From Phycisphaerales bacterium UBA5793 (GTDB lineage: Bacteria > Planctomycetota > Phycisphaerae > Phycisphaerales > UBA5793), in the NCBI GenBank assembly GCA_002418285.1, contig DIDT01000051.1:1-64000 (forward strand): a DNA stretch of 64,000 nt, written 5' to 3'. The notes beneath the pieces are model-generated. The model searched no databases. It saw nothing but the letters and a program-made list of their open reading frames with translations, and was not told the DNA's origin. Shown here piece after piece: positions 27,734 through 36,608 of this stretch. Each line of letters begins with the position of its first letter. The stretch's first letter is position 1. The position numbers and the translations under genes were made by a program.

Positions 27734-30700
27734 CTATGCCTGCAGGACCTCGAGACGCTGTCCCGCCTTGATGATGACCGACGCACCAAGCCGGATCACG
27801 GTGCGCTCAGCCTCAACCTGTGGCGTGAAGTCGATGACCTGACCATCCAGTTTCACAAAGACACGACCGTTGTCGACTCGAAGCACATGGGGATTGCCGA
27901 GTGCGATCGACGTCAGGTGCAGCGTGCCCCAACGCAGATCGAGTATCGCGCGATGTCCCTGCGCATCGACTGTTTGTGTGAACCTGCCCCAACCCTCGGC
28001 GGTCGTGAACGCCGCCTCGAAGTTCTCTGGAGTGACTCTGGGCGCGAATCCGATGTGGCCGCGCGGGCCGTCGTATTCGAAGCCGCACAGTGCGTTGTAC
28101 ACGCCCCAACTGGCCATGGCGCGGGCGTAGTGGTCGCCGCACTCGACTTCGTTGAAGGGGTTGCGCTTGCTCGGGTGATAGCGGTCGTGGATCGCACGGC
28201 AGATCGCCAAGCCCTCAGTGACGAGCCCATCGAAGATCATGTTGCCGGCGACCTGGTATTCGATGCCGGTCCAGACTTCGTTGCGATACCGCACGCCTTC
28301 GTCGAGGAACGTCGATTTGGGCCAGGTGCAGGTGAAGAGACCCGCGTCGCCGGCATGAACGAACCATCGCTCGGGCTTGTGGTTGTCGTTCTGCGCCTGG
28401 ATGTCCGGCGCCCAGTTGTATTTCCAGATGGATTGCAGCGCGCTCAGGGTGTTCTCTCTCCAATAAACACGACCGAGACCGAGTTGGTGCGCCCATCCCT
28501 GGCCAAAGAGTTGGTCGGAGAGGCAGCCCTGCCCGTACTGGAACTGGGGATGGGCTTTGAGATCGACATCCTGAATGAAGTACTCGCCGTTGAAGAGTTG
28601 CTTGACGGAGTAATCGCGGCCGAGCTCGAAGATCTTCTTCAGGCGAATGGCAAGCTCGTCGTCGTCCACGAGTCTCGCCATCTCCTCGCCGGCGCGCAGT
28701 GCGGCGAGATAGAGCGAACCTACGAAGGTATTCGGGCCGAAGAAGTCGATGTCGTAGGTGTTGGGTTGGCTGTTGGCGATGAAGCCGTCGTCATCACCAT
28801 CCTGCTGCACGAGGTAGAGCAGAACCTTCTTGATGTTCGGCCAGTTGCGTTTGAGGAACGCATCGTCGGCGGACATGAGATGCTCGCGGTAGCACTTGAG
28901 CACGGTGCCGGCCTGACCATCCGCGGCATAGGCATTGTTGCGTTCGCCGCGGAAACCCACGAGTCCATCATCGTGCAGCGCGGCATCGAGGTCCTGCATT
29001 TCGCGGGCGCTGCGCTCGAGTTCGGGGAAGAGTCGCGCCATGGCGTGGGCGTAGTTCCAGACGTGGGTGCAGGTGCCTGAGCAGCAGCCGACGCCCTCCC
29101 AGGCCCAGAAGCGGCCGGACTTCCACCACTGCGTCGTGCCCGTCGCGAGATTGCAGACTGTGGAATGCAATCGCTCGAGAAGCCAGTGGGGGAGGGTGCT
29201 GTCGTCGTAGAAAGTCTTGACCCAGAGGCGGGTGTCGTCGGTAAGACGGTTGAGATTATCCAACACATACGTTGCGACGTGCGAGGCGTCGGCGAAGCGC
29301 TCGGCGTATTGCTGGCCGACGCTGGCGCGATTGGGAAAGTGCCAGGCGAGGACGAAGGTAAAGGTGTGGGCGACGCCGGGCTTGAGTTCAACGGAGTCGG
29401 CCTGCATCCCGATCGATCGGCGCTCGTCGGCATTGCAAGTGAAGTTGCGATCGGAGATCGGCGCCGGTCTGGCTCCAAGCAGATCTGCGGACCGCGCGAC
29501 GTCTGCGCCGCCGACGAAGGGACCGTTGTACATCAGAGTCATCGTGCCGAAGTCGTCGAGTTCTTCGAGCGGGCCGCTGGGGCCGAAGCGTGAGTCGTCT
29601 GCGAGTTCGATCTGATCGATGTTGATGTGACCCCAACCGCCGGAATTGGTATCGACGAGCTCGATGGTGGCTTTGTTGCCCGCGAACTCGGCAACATCCC
29701 AGGAGTCCCAGCGCAGGAGTTCCTGGTTGCGACCAGTCGAGGTTCGCACGATTTGACCTGCGATGATGAGATTCATGCAGGTCTCGCCCTTGTGGTTGCC
29801 GCCGCCGATCATGAAGTTGAGGTACTTGCGATTGATCTCGAACTCGGGACTGATCAGGCGGCCCGTGGGCGAATCGCCTCCGAGATAGGTGTTGACGAGC
29901 CCCTTGCCCTGGAATCCGCTGACGGGGTTTTGGTTGGAAAGGGTGCCGCGCGCCGGTCCGGCGCCGAAGGCCTCGCCTTCGACTTTCCAGTCGCCGTAGT
30001 TCGCGCCTTCGAAGTCGGCGAGCACGATGGGTTCACGGATCGGCTGCGCGGGCTTGGGGAGGGGCCGCATCGAGTGGACGATGGCGCCACGGCCTTTGCG
30101 CGATTCGACGCGGCCGACACGCTGGGCGCGCAGGTACTTTGCGTTGTGGAAACAGATCGCGTTTTCCAGCCAGGAGAGGACGCCGACGTCAATAGTCCGA
30201 CTCGTCGTGTTGCGAACGGTGATATTGAAGATGGTCGCCGGAAGGGTGCTGTCGGGCGCATTGAGCGGGATGAAGGGCGAGAAGACCTCCATGGTTGCCT
30301 TCACCGGACACCTGGCGTCGCCGTAGTTGACGTTGGCGATCGGGTAGCGGCCGCGGAGCGAGATGCCTTCGAAGTCTGAGTGCGCGAGGCGGTGGACGGT
30401 GTTGGCGCCCTGGTCATTCACGACCAGCGCGAAGCCCTGTTCGATGGGACACGCAGCCGGCGGCAGGTCGTAGTTGTCGCGGCCGTAGCCGCTGAAGTAC
30501 TGCTGGTTGAAGATCTGCCAGCAGCCGAGGGTGCCATCGCCGAGGAGGTAGAGCTGGCCGGCTGCGACGCCGCCGACGGGCATGCCGATGAACTTGAGGT
30601 CTTCGCCGCGCAGTTCGCCTGGTTCGCCGCGATCGGTCAGCGATGCAAGCCACTCCTTTGTGAGCTTCTTGTCAGCGGGGACGAAGTGGGAGATGGCATC

Positions 30701-30862
30701 CGTCGGCTGAAAGAAGGGGCCGGCCATGATGCTCTTCGAGAGGCGCGGAAGGGCGAGGGCGCTGAGGGCGACGCCGGTGGAATTGAGAAAGTCGCGGCGG
30801 GTGGGTTGGCCGCATGAAGAGTCAGAGCATCCGCAGGATTGGTTCGTCTCTGGCGTGGGCAT
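27734..30862 (-). CDS. GH116 (GBA2-type) exported glycosidase with an inserted module
   Basis: A protein of 1042 residues from ATG 30862 (GGAGAG upstream). A twin-arginine-like signal (RRDFLNSTGVALSALAL) suggests export in folded form. The C-terminal (alpha/alpha)6 domain has GRFWAWEGVG, whose Glu589 aligns with the GH116 nucleophile, and NTYDIDFFGPN, whose Asp aligns with the acid/base. An insert of about 140 residues splits the N-terminal domain (DFEGANYGDWKVEGEAFG to GGWGHINIDQI). It resembles the accessory module seen beside GH32 levanases. GH116 members act on beta-glucosides, glucosylceramide or beta-xylosides; the substrate here is unknown. Confidence 0.87.
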   Translation of the reverse strand: MPTPETNQSCGCSDSSCGQPTRRDFLNSTGVALSALALPRLSKSIMAGPFFQPTDAISHFVPADKKLTKEWLASLTDRGEPGELRGEDLKFIGMPVGGVAAGQLYLLGDGTLGCWQIFNQQYFSGYGRDNYDLPPAACPIEQGFALVVNDQGANTVHRLAHSDFEGISLRGRYPIANVNYGDARCPVKATMEVFSPFIPLNAPDSTLPATIFNITVRNTTSRTIDVGVLSWLENAICFHNAKYLRAQRVGRVESRKGRGAIVHSMRPLPKPAQPIREPIVLADFEGANYGDWKVEGEAFGAGPARGTLSNQNPVSGFQGKGLVNTYLGGDSPTGRLISPEFEINRKYLNFMIGGGNHKGETCMNLIIAGQIVRTSTGRNQELLRWDSWDVAEFAGNKATIELVDTNSGGWGHINIDQIELADDSRFGPSGPLEELDDFGTMTLMYNGPFVGGADVARSADLLGARPAPISDRNFTCNADERRSIGMQADSVELKPGVAHTFTFVLAWHFPNRASVGQQYAERFADASHVATYVLDNLNRLTDDTRLWVKTFYDDSTLPHWLLERLHSTVCNLATGTTQWWKSGRFWAWEGVGCCSGTCTHVWNYAHAMARLFPELERSAREMQDLDAALHDDGLVGFRGERNNAYAADGQAGTVLKCYREHLMSADDAFLKRNWPNIKKVLLYLVQQDGDDDGFIANSQPNTYDIDFFGPNTFVGSLYLAALRAGEEMARLVDDDELAIRLKKIFELGRDYSVKQLFNGEYFIQDVDLKAHPQFQYGQGCLSDQLFGQGWAHQLGLGRVYWRENTLSALQSIWKYNWAPDIQAQNDNHKPERWFVHAGDAGLFTCTWPKSTFLDEGVRYRNEVWTGIEYQVAGNMIFDGLVTEGLAICRAIHDRYHPSKRNPFNEVECGDHYARAMASWGVYNALCGFEYDGPRGHIGFAPRVTPENFEAAFTTAEGWGRFTQTVDAQGHRAILDLRWGTLHLTSIALGNPHVLRVDNGRVFVKLDGQVIDFTPQVEAERTVIRLGASVIIKAGQRLEVLQA

Positions 30863-30895
30863 GTTGGACTCTCCGCGCGACGGTTGTTTTCTTTC

Positions 30896-31002
30896 GCCCC
30901 TTCGGGGCTTACTTCGCTTCTCCGATTGCTTCCACGGGTTCCGCACCGCTCAAAGCAGCGTTGCTCCACCCGTGGCTACACGCTGTGACTCCTTCGGAGT
31001 CA
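30896..31002. repeat. Composite intergenic element of three hairpins
   Basis: Three nested or serial inverted repeats fill the spacer between the binding-protein and GH116 genes: GCCCC-TTC-GGGGC (30896-30908), CCACGGGT (30932-30939) with ACCCGTGG (30968-30975), and TGACTCC-TTC-GGAGTCA (30986-31002). In minus orientation they would fold inside the operon mRNA. The small TTC/GAA loops recur. It could be a dispersed mobile hairpin element or an mRNA-processing or attenuation site. Confidence 0.7.
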
Positions 31003-31007
31003 AGACC

Positions 31008-31982
31008 TCAGATCGGATCGCCTCCGGTGTCGACGTTGTCCTTGGTGAAGACGCGTGAGCCGAGTGTGATCTCTTTCGGCACGGTTTCGCCCTGCAGGAT
31101 CTTAAGGGCCATGTCGATCGCTTCAGTGCCGCCGGTCGGATACTGGAACGTGGCGGCGAGGATGCCTTGCTTCACATAGACGACGCCTTCCTGCGGCAGG
31201 GCATCGATGCCGACGAACTTGATTTTGTCTGCGCGGCCGGCGGCCTGGGTGGCGAGGTAGGCGCCGTGGGCACCCGGATCGTTGTGGGCGTAGACGAGAT
31301 CGATGTTGTCGAAGCGCGACAGGGCCGACTCCATCTCCTTGCGGGCATCGGGTTCGAGCCACTTCATGTCGGCTTCGAAGATGATGTTGATGTCGCTGCC
31401 CTTGATGGCATCACGGAATCCGGAGTGGCGATCCTGGCCGGGTGTGGAGGTCATGAGGCCTTCGAGTTCGACAACGTTGCCTTTGCCCCCGAGGGTCTGG
31501 ACGATCCACTCGCCGGCCTTGCGGCCAATGAGTTTGTTGTCGGCTCCGATGAAGCAGGTGTACTCATCGCCGAGCACGCGGCGGTCGAGGACGATGACCG
31601 GAATGCCGGCCTGCATCGCCTTGGCGACGGGCTCGGTGAGGGGCTGGGCTTCCTTGGGGCTGATGATGATCAGATCGACGCCGGCGCTGACGAACTCTTC
31701 AACGTGGCTGCGCTGTTTGAGCGTGTCGTTCTGGGCGTCCTTGAAGATCATCTTGATCTCCGGGTGCGCTTCGGCTGCTTTGCGGACATCGTCATTCATC
31801 TGCACGCGCCAAGGTTCGCCAAGGTTGCACTGGCTCATGCCGATGGTGTAGGAGACCTTGGCGCCGGGCGAGGCGTTTGTCGGACCGGCATTTGAGGTCG
31901 GCGTTGATTTCTTGCACCCTGTCACGCTCAGCGCAAGAAGAACAAGCGAAACGAGAATCGTTCGAGTGAATGCGTGTCTCAT
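31008..31982 (-). CDS. Ribose-type ABC transporter substrate-binding lipoprotein
   Basis: A protein of 324 residues from ATG 31982 with AGGTGG upstream. The signal peptide ends in a lipobox (LLALSVTGCKK). The fold is periplasmic-binding-protein type I: IGMSQCNLGEPWRVQMNDDV, DLIIISPKEAQPLTEPVAKA, IPVIVLDRRV, LVYAHNDPGAHGAYLA and VGIDALPQEG. It is the receptor for the adjacent RbsC/RbsA-type genes. The pattern is close to ribose/galactose/YtfQ binding proteins but is not the same subgroup as the protein at 12589-13593, so the two importers probably differ in ligand. Confidence 0.88.
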   Translation of the reverse strand: MRHAFTRTILVSLVLLALSVTGCKKSTPTSNAGPTNASPGAKVSYTIGMSQCNLGEPWRVQMNDDVRKAAEAHPEIKMIFKDAQNDTLKQRSHVEEFVSAGVDLIIISPKEAQPLTEPVAKAMQAGIPVIVLDRRVLGDEYTCFIGADNKLIGRKAGEWIVQTLGGKGNVVELEGLMTSTPGQDRHSGFRDAIKGSDINIIFEADMKWLEPDARKEMESALSRFDNIDLVYAHNDPGAHGAYLATQAAGRADKIKFVGIDALPQEGVVYVKQGILAATFQYPTGGTEAIDMALKILQGETVPKEITLGSRVFTKDNVDTGGDPI

Positions 31983-32000
31983 GTAAACCACCTGTCTGGA

Positions 32001-33044
32001 TTAGTCTTTGCGTCGCTGTAGCAGCACGGCGACGATGATGATGACACCGGTGAGCATCAGCCGGCTGGCCTCGGGAACGGCGTTGACGCTGAGTATCTTA
32101 TCGAGGTAGCCGATGGTGAGCGTGCCGAGCAAGGTGAGGCCGATGCCGCCGCGCCCGCCCATGAGATTGGTGCCGCCGATGACGACGATGGCGATGGCTG
32201 TAAGTTCGTAGCCGATCCCGGCTTCGGGGTCGCCCTGCTGTTCCTGCGCGGCTTGGCAGAGGCCGGCGACAGCGGAGAAAGCGCCGGCCAGCGAGTAGGC
32301 GAGGATCTTCATGGCGACGACCGGCACGCCGGAGAGCCGCGCTGCTTCTTCGTTGCCGCCGATGGCGTAGAGGTAGCGTCCCCAGCGCAGGCGGGCGAGG
32401 ATGATCCACGACACGATGATGCACGCGATGAAGATGAGGCTGACGACTGAGATGTTGTCGCCGAGCAGGCGAGAGTCGATGGCTTTGAAGATGTCCGGTA
32501 CGGGCGCGGCGGTCCACGATCCGTCTGGGCGCTGCATGGCCGTGGAGACCTTCATGCCACCGCTGATGGTCTTGGCCAGACCGCGCGCAAAGACCATCAT
32601 GGCGAGCGTGACGATGAACGGTTGAATGCGGAGTTTCGCGATCACGGCTCCGGACGTCGCGCCGCAGGCGGCGCCGATGGCAACGCACGCAGGAATGGTG
32701 AGCCACGGCGACCAGTCTTTGTGAATGCTGAGAATCGAGAACGCCACGGCGACGAGCGCGAGGACACTGCCAACGGAGAGATCGATGCCGGCGGTGATGA
32801 TGACAAATGTCATGCCGCACGCGAGGATGCCGTAGACCGACGCCTGGCGCAGGGCATCGCGGTGCGTCGACCACTTGTAGAATGCGCCGTCGCCGGAGAA
32901 GATCAGGCCGATGAGCAGCACGAAACAGAGGGCAAAGAGTGCCGTGGCGGTGGGGCTGGTGAGGCGAGCGCGCCATCCTGTTCGCTCATCGCTGGGCGCC
33001 ATGCTGAGTCTTGGGGTCGAACTTCCGGGCGCGTCATTCGTCAC
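32001..33044 (-). CDS. Ribose-type ABC transporter permease
   Basis: A protein of 347 residues if started at GTG 33044, which overlaps the ATPase 3' end by 11 bases; ATG 33002 is an alternative. RbsC features: ILACGMTFVIITAGIDLSVG, IQPFIVTLAMMVFARGLA, RWGRYLYAIGGNEEAARLSG and IAIVVIGGTNLMGGRGGI. About ten membrane segments are visible. Since only one permease gene is present, the pore is probably a homodimer, unlike the two-permease importer at 9-13 kb. Confidence 0.9.
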   Translation of the reverse strand: MTNDAPGSSTPRLSMAPSDERTGWRARLTSPTATALFALCFVLLIGLIFSGDGAFYKWSTHRDALRQASVYGILACGMTFVIITAGIDLSVGSVLALVAVAFSILSIHKDWSPWLTIPACVAIGAACGATSGAVIAKLRIQPFIVTLAMMVFARGLAKTISGGMKVSTAMQRPDGSWTAAPVPDIFKAIDSRLLGDNISVVSLIFIACIIVSWIILARLRWGRYLYAIGGNEEAARLSGVPVVAMKILAYSLAGAFSAVAGLCQAAQEQQGDPEAGIGYELTAIAIVVIGGTNLMGGRGGIGLTLLGTLTIGYLDKILSVNAVPEASRLMLTGVIIIVAVLLQRRKD

Positions 33045-34590
33045 GTGTTGACCCCATGGCGGCTCGCAGCAGATCGGCTGGTGTGGCGGCGCCGCCTTCG
33101 AATGACGCCACGATGCGGCCTCGGTGCATCACGATAATGCGATCGCTCACCTGAAGCAATTCGGGCCACTCCGATGAACTGAAGACGATGCTGCGTCCCT
33201 GCTCGCTCCACTGGTTCATGAGGAGGTAGATCTCATGCTTGGCGCCGACGTCGACACCGCGCGTGGGGTCGTCGAGCAGGAGAACGCGGGGGTTGGTGCC
33301 CATCCACTTGGCGAGGACGACCTTCTGCTGGTTGCCGCCAGAGAGAGTTGACACATGCTGGCGCATGGAAGCGGCGCGGAGGCTAAGTTGTTGGGTGGAT
33401 TGCGACGCAAGGGATGTTTCGGCCGAGTGATTGAGCCAGGTGAACGGACTGAGTTGAGGCAGGGCGGCGAGGGTGGCGTTTTGTACGATGTCCATGCCGA
33501 GGATCAGGCCGGTGCGTTTGCGGTCATTGGTGACCAGGGCGATGCCGGCGTCGATGGCATCGCGCGGTGAATTGATGCGAATCCGTTGGCCATCGATGGT
33601 GATCTCACTTGTGGCGCGGTTCGCGAGCGCGCCGAAGGTCGCCCAGAGCAGTTCGCTGACTCCGGAACCTTCGAGGCCGACGACGCCAAGGATCTCGCCG
33701 CGTCGAACGTCGAAGGAGACATCGCTGACGATCGGTGGAACCCCAGCGCGAGTCGCGCGGACGGTGCAGTGTTGCACGCGCAGGCGGAGGTCGTTGCACG
33801 TGACGGTTCGGCGCGGGGCCTGGTCGCTGATGCTGCGGCCGACCATGAGGCGGACGAGTTCATCGGGCGGCAGGTCGGATCGATCGCGCGTGGCAACGAG
33901 GGCGCCATCGCGGAGCACGGAGATGCGGTCGGCGATGGTGTAGATCTCTTCGAGGCGGTGGGTGATGTAGATGATGCCGCAGCCTTGACTCTTGAGGTCG
34001 GCGATGCGGGCGAAGAGGTTGCGGACTTCCGGTTCGCTCAATGCGCTGGTGGGCTCATCCATGACGATGATTTGCGCATCGAGGGCAAGCGCCTTGGCGA
34101 TCTCGACGAGTTGCTGTGAAGAGATCGGCAGACTGTCCACGGCTCGGCGCGGGTCGATGCGCAAGCTAACGCGGCTGAGCACGTCGCGTGTGCGCTGGGC
34201 TGTGCCCGTTTGATGGAGCCAGCCTGCGGTCGAGGATTCGTGGCCGAGAAAGAGATTGTCGGCTACGGACATTGGACCGACGAGAGAGAGTTCCTGGTGG
34301 ATGATTGCCACGCCGCTGTTCGCTGCATCGCGCGGGTTGCGGAACAGGACTTCGCTTCCATTGACGTGACTGTGGCCGTGGTCGGCGAGGATAATGCCGC
34401 CGAGGATCCGCATGAGCGTGCTCTTGCCGGCGCCGTTCTCGCCGGCGAGCACATGGACTTCACCTGCGCGCAGGTCGAAGGCGACGTCGCGCAGCACCTG
34501 CTGCACGCCGAACGTCTTGCAGATGCCCGTCATCGCGAAGAGCGGAGTGTCGGTTTGGGTCGGGCCGGCCACGGCTTGCATGGTGTACAT
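33034..34590 (-). CDS. Ribose-type ABC transporter ATPase with two nucleotide-binding domains
   Basis: A protein of about 518 residues with two ABC cassettes. The first has GENGAGKST, IIHQELSLVGPMSVADNLFL, LPISSQQLVEIAKAL and IIVMDEPTSALS. The second has GLEGSGVSELLW, LSGGNQQKVVLAKWM and VLLLDDPTRGVD. This is the RbsA/MglA layout. The start is uncertain: ATG 34617, 34590 and 34581 are all in frame and none has a strong ribosome-binding site. It is the first transporter gene of the minus-strand operon with the permease, binding protein, GH116 and GH172 genes. Confidence 0.9.
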   Translation of the reverse strand: MYTMQAVAGPTQTDTPLFAMTGICKTFGVQQVLRDVAFDLRAGEVHVLAGENGAGKSTLMRILGGIILADHGHSHVNGSEVLFRNPRDAANSGVAIIHQELSLVGPMSVADNLFLGHESSTAGWLHQTGTAQRTRDVLSRVSLRIDPRRAVDSLPISSQQLVEIAKALALDAQIIVMDEPTSALSEPEVRNLFARIADLKSQGCGIIYITHRLEEIYTIADRISVLRDGALVATRDRSDLPPDELVRLMVGRSISDQAPRRTVTCNDLRLRVQHCTVRATRAGVPPIVSDVSFDVRRGEILGVVGLEGSGVSELLWATFGALANRATSEITIDGQRIRINSPRDAIDAGIALVTNDRKRTGLILGMDIVQNATLAALPQLSPFTWLNHSAETSLASQSTQQLSLRAASMRQHVSTLSGGNQQKVVLAKWMGTNPRVLLLDDPTRGVDVGAKHEIYLLMNQWSEQGRSIVFSSSEWPELLQVSDRIIVMHRGRIVASFEGGAATPADLLRAAMGSTRDE

Positions 34591-34703
34591 GCTACACCGT
34601 GCCGGCGTGCGTCGCATTACATGTCGCGCACCTGCCCGAGTCTTGGGCGGCCTGCGAAACGGCTACTGAAGAGCCCAGTTACGATGTGTCGTCAGTTTCC
34701 AAT

Positions 34704-35876
34704 TTACGTCTCAACATTGGCCATATAGGCGCTTGACGCCAGGCTTGTGGCGAGCATGACGGCGTTGATGTCCTGATGCTGTGTCCAGGTCAGGCTCTGC
34801 TGGCTTTCGGGCCTGAGCCAGAACTGCTCGATCTGCTCGATGAGCGGCGTGTGGCGAGCAAGAGACGCAAGCAGGCTGAGAAGCACCTTGCCTTGGTGGA
34901 ATCGACGATGATTGTCCGCGATCTGGTCGTGCATCTGCCGGAGCGTGTGCAGTCCGATGGACAGGCCGAGTTCGCGAAACGCCAGCCGGTGTTCGGGCGA
35001 CGAATCGAGCCGGTTGAATGATCGGAAGGAGTGAAGACTGTCGGCGGCGCTGAAGAGGGCTTTGTCGAGAATCCTCGTGTGAGCCAGCGTTCCTCGCGCA
35101 ATGAGTCGCACGAGCCCTGCTGCATCACAGAGCAGTCCGCCAATGCCGAGGGCGTCGACTGTCGTCCATTGGGCGCTCTCACACATGGTCTGCATATCTT
35201 CGATGGCGGAGAGCAGAATGGCTTTCTCAGGGCTGTCGACTTCGGGCCGCTCGCCCTGAATGGTGCACAAGACGACGAATCCGTCAAGAGAATCCATTGC
35301 TCCCATTGAGCAAACGAGGGGTCGGGACAGGTCGATGCTCATCTTCCAATAGAGGCGTTGCTCGCCCTGATCCGAGACGTGTACAAACGATCGGTGCGCG
35401 GCCAGCGCTAATTCCAGGGCCCAGATGAGGTATTCTTCCTGACTGGTGGCCAGCGCGGTCCGGTGGAGCGCGTGCATCCACTTGGTGAGGTAGTGGAAGT
35501 ATTGGCCATCGCGCTCCCATTCCAATTGCTCGTCCAGTGGTTCGTCGGGTTGGCGCTCATTGAGTGGTTTGCCGATTCTCAGGCCGCCGCAGGTGGGATG
35601 CCTGAGCGCATCTTCTTCTTCGAGTCCGCTGATCCAGCCGCGCCGGGAATCGTCGCGACGGTGTCTGCCCAGGACGTGATGCACCTGTTCAATCAGATTC
35701 TTCGCATGGGCCAGGTAGATTGGATCGGAGGTCGCTCGTGCGAGAGTGAGGAAGTTGCACACTGCAAAGGCGTCGGTCCAGAGGTAACGGGTGTCGGAGT
35801 CGTGCGGGGGATCAATGCCCGTTCGCGCTGCGAACGCCTGCATGAGTTGCCGAGCAGATTCGAGCCGATGTTCCAT
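34704..35876 (-). CDS. Conserved protein of unknown function, predicted (alpha/alpha) barrel
   Basis: A protein of about 390 residues, starting at ATG 35876; a GTG at 35924 would add 16 residues. It is almost wholly helical, with conserved-looking blocks RYLWTDAFAVCNFL, HPTCGGLRIGKPL, WERDGQYFHYLTKWMHAL and LYWKMSIDLSRPLVCSMGAM. Trp/His/Tyr/Asp-rich helices recall six-hairpin glycosidase folds, but there is no signal peptide and no catalytic motif I can assign. It lies upstream of the ABC importer operon on the same strand with a gap of about 110 bases. Confidence 0.7.
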   Translation of the reverse strand: MEHRLESARQLMQAFAARTGIDPPHDSDTRYLWTDAFAVCNFLTLARATSDPIYLAHAKNLIEQVHHVLGRHRRDDSRRGWISGLEEEDALRHPTCGGLRIGKPLNERQPDEPLDEQLEWERDGQYFHYLTKWMHALHRTALATSQEEYLIWALELALAAHRSFVHVSDQGEQRLYWKMSIDLSRPLVCSMGAMDSLDGFVVLCTIQGERPEVDSPEKAILLSAIEDMQTMCESAQWTTVDALGIGGLLCDAAGLVRLIARGTLAHTRILDKALFSAADSLHSFRSFNRLDSSPEHRLAFRELGLSIGLHTLRQMHDQIADNHRRFHQGKVLLSLLASLARHTPLIEQIEQFWLRPESQQSLTWTQHQDINAVMLATSLASSAYMANVET

Positions 35877-35941
35877 CGCTCTTCGCCGCGGTACCGGCGC
35901 CGTTGGGGAGCCGCCCCAAGGCACGTACGGACAGTAGTTGC

Positions 35942-36532
35942 TCAGCGTTGCGGGTTTTCACCAGTTGGCCCATCAAATGAGGGTCGCTTTCGGTATGTGC
36001 CGTCGAAGTAAACGTACCAGGTGGCGCCGGCGTCGCTCGAGTGCTCGATGAACTGGTGTACCGTGCCGTCGGGTCCGGGGGTGAAGACCGCCCGCGCCAG
36101 TTCGGTTGTGCCATCCGCGACCGTTGATCGGCCTTGGAAGCGCATCGCTCCATCGTCGAATCCGCCAGAGTAGCTCACGACATTCCCGCGACCGCTCACC
36201 CAGTTTTGTTTCCACCGGCCCTCGGCGGGATCGACGTAGTTGATGCTGCGCCCGGTGCCGCCGCGAGCCGAGGTCCAGTACTCGATGATGGCGAAGCCGT
36301 TCTCAGCGCGCTCGACGTGGCTGGCGCCCATGGTCCGGCCGATTGCATCGGTAACGACCCAGTCACCCACCCAGAAATCAAACTGGCGGTACGTCTCGGG
36401 CGACACACCGGCCGGGGCGGCCGAGGATGGCGCGGACATCTCATTGTGGGCGGCGCAGGAAACGAGGCCGAACACTGCGGTCAATCCCGCGATATGCAGC
36501 TCACGGCGGACGTGGTGGGAGTGGTTTGTCAT
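35942..36532 (-). CDS. Exported DUF1579-like protein
   Basis: A protein of 196 residues from ATG 36532 (an in-frame TTG at 36553 is less likely). It has a signal peptide with a lipobox-like GLVSCAAHN. FDFWVGDWVV, typical of DUF1579-like and related lipocalin-like sheets, is followed by repeated beta-strand patterns with Trp/Tyr. Function unknown. It is divergent from arsR and shares a spacer that holds the ArsR operator. Confidence 0.68.
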   Translation of the reverse strand: MTNHSHHVRRELHIAGLTAVFGLVSCAAHNEMSAPSSAAPAGVSPETYRQFDFWVGDWVVTDAIGRTMGASHVERAENGFAIIEYWTSARGGTGRSINYVDPAEGRWKQNWVSGRGNVVSYSGGFDDGAMRFQGRSTVADGTTELARAVFTPGPDGTVHQFIEHSSDAGATWYVYFDGTYRKRPSFDGPTGENPQR

Positions 36533-36578
36533 CGCATTGGCATTGTACTGCAAACAGTGAGGTCGGTTGTGGGTCGAC

Positions 36579-36600
36579 TATATTCGTTTATGCGAATATA
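36579..36600. promoter_or_regulatory. ArsR operator
   Basis: Perfect 8-base arms TATATTCG and CGAATATA are separated by six bases. The core ATTCG-N6-CGAAT is the classic ArsR-box pattern, and it ends 8 bases before the arsR start codon. ArsR bound here would repress its own operon and perhaps the divergent gene; arsenite should release it. Confidence 0.85.
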
Positions 36601-36608
36601 CTTGAGTC

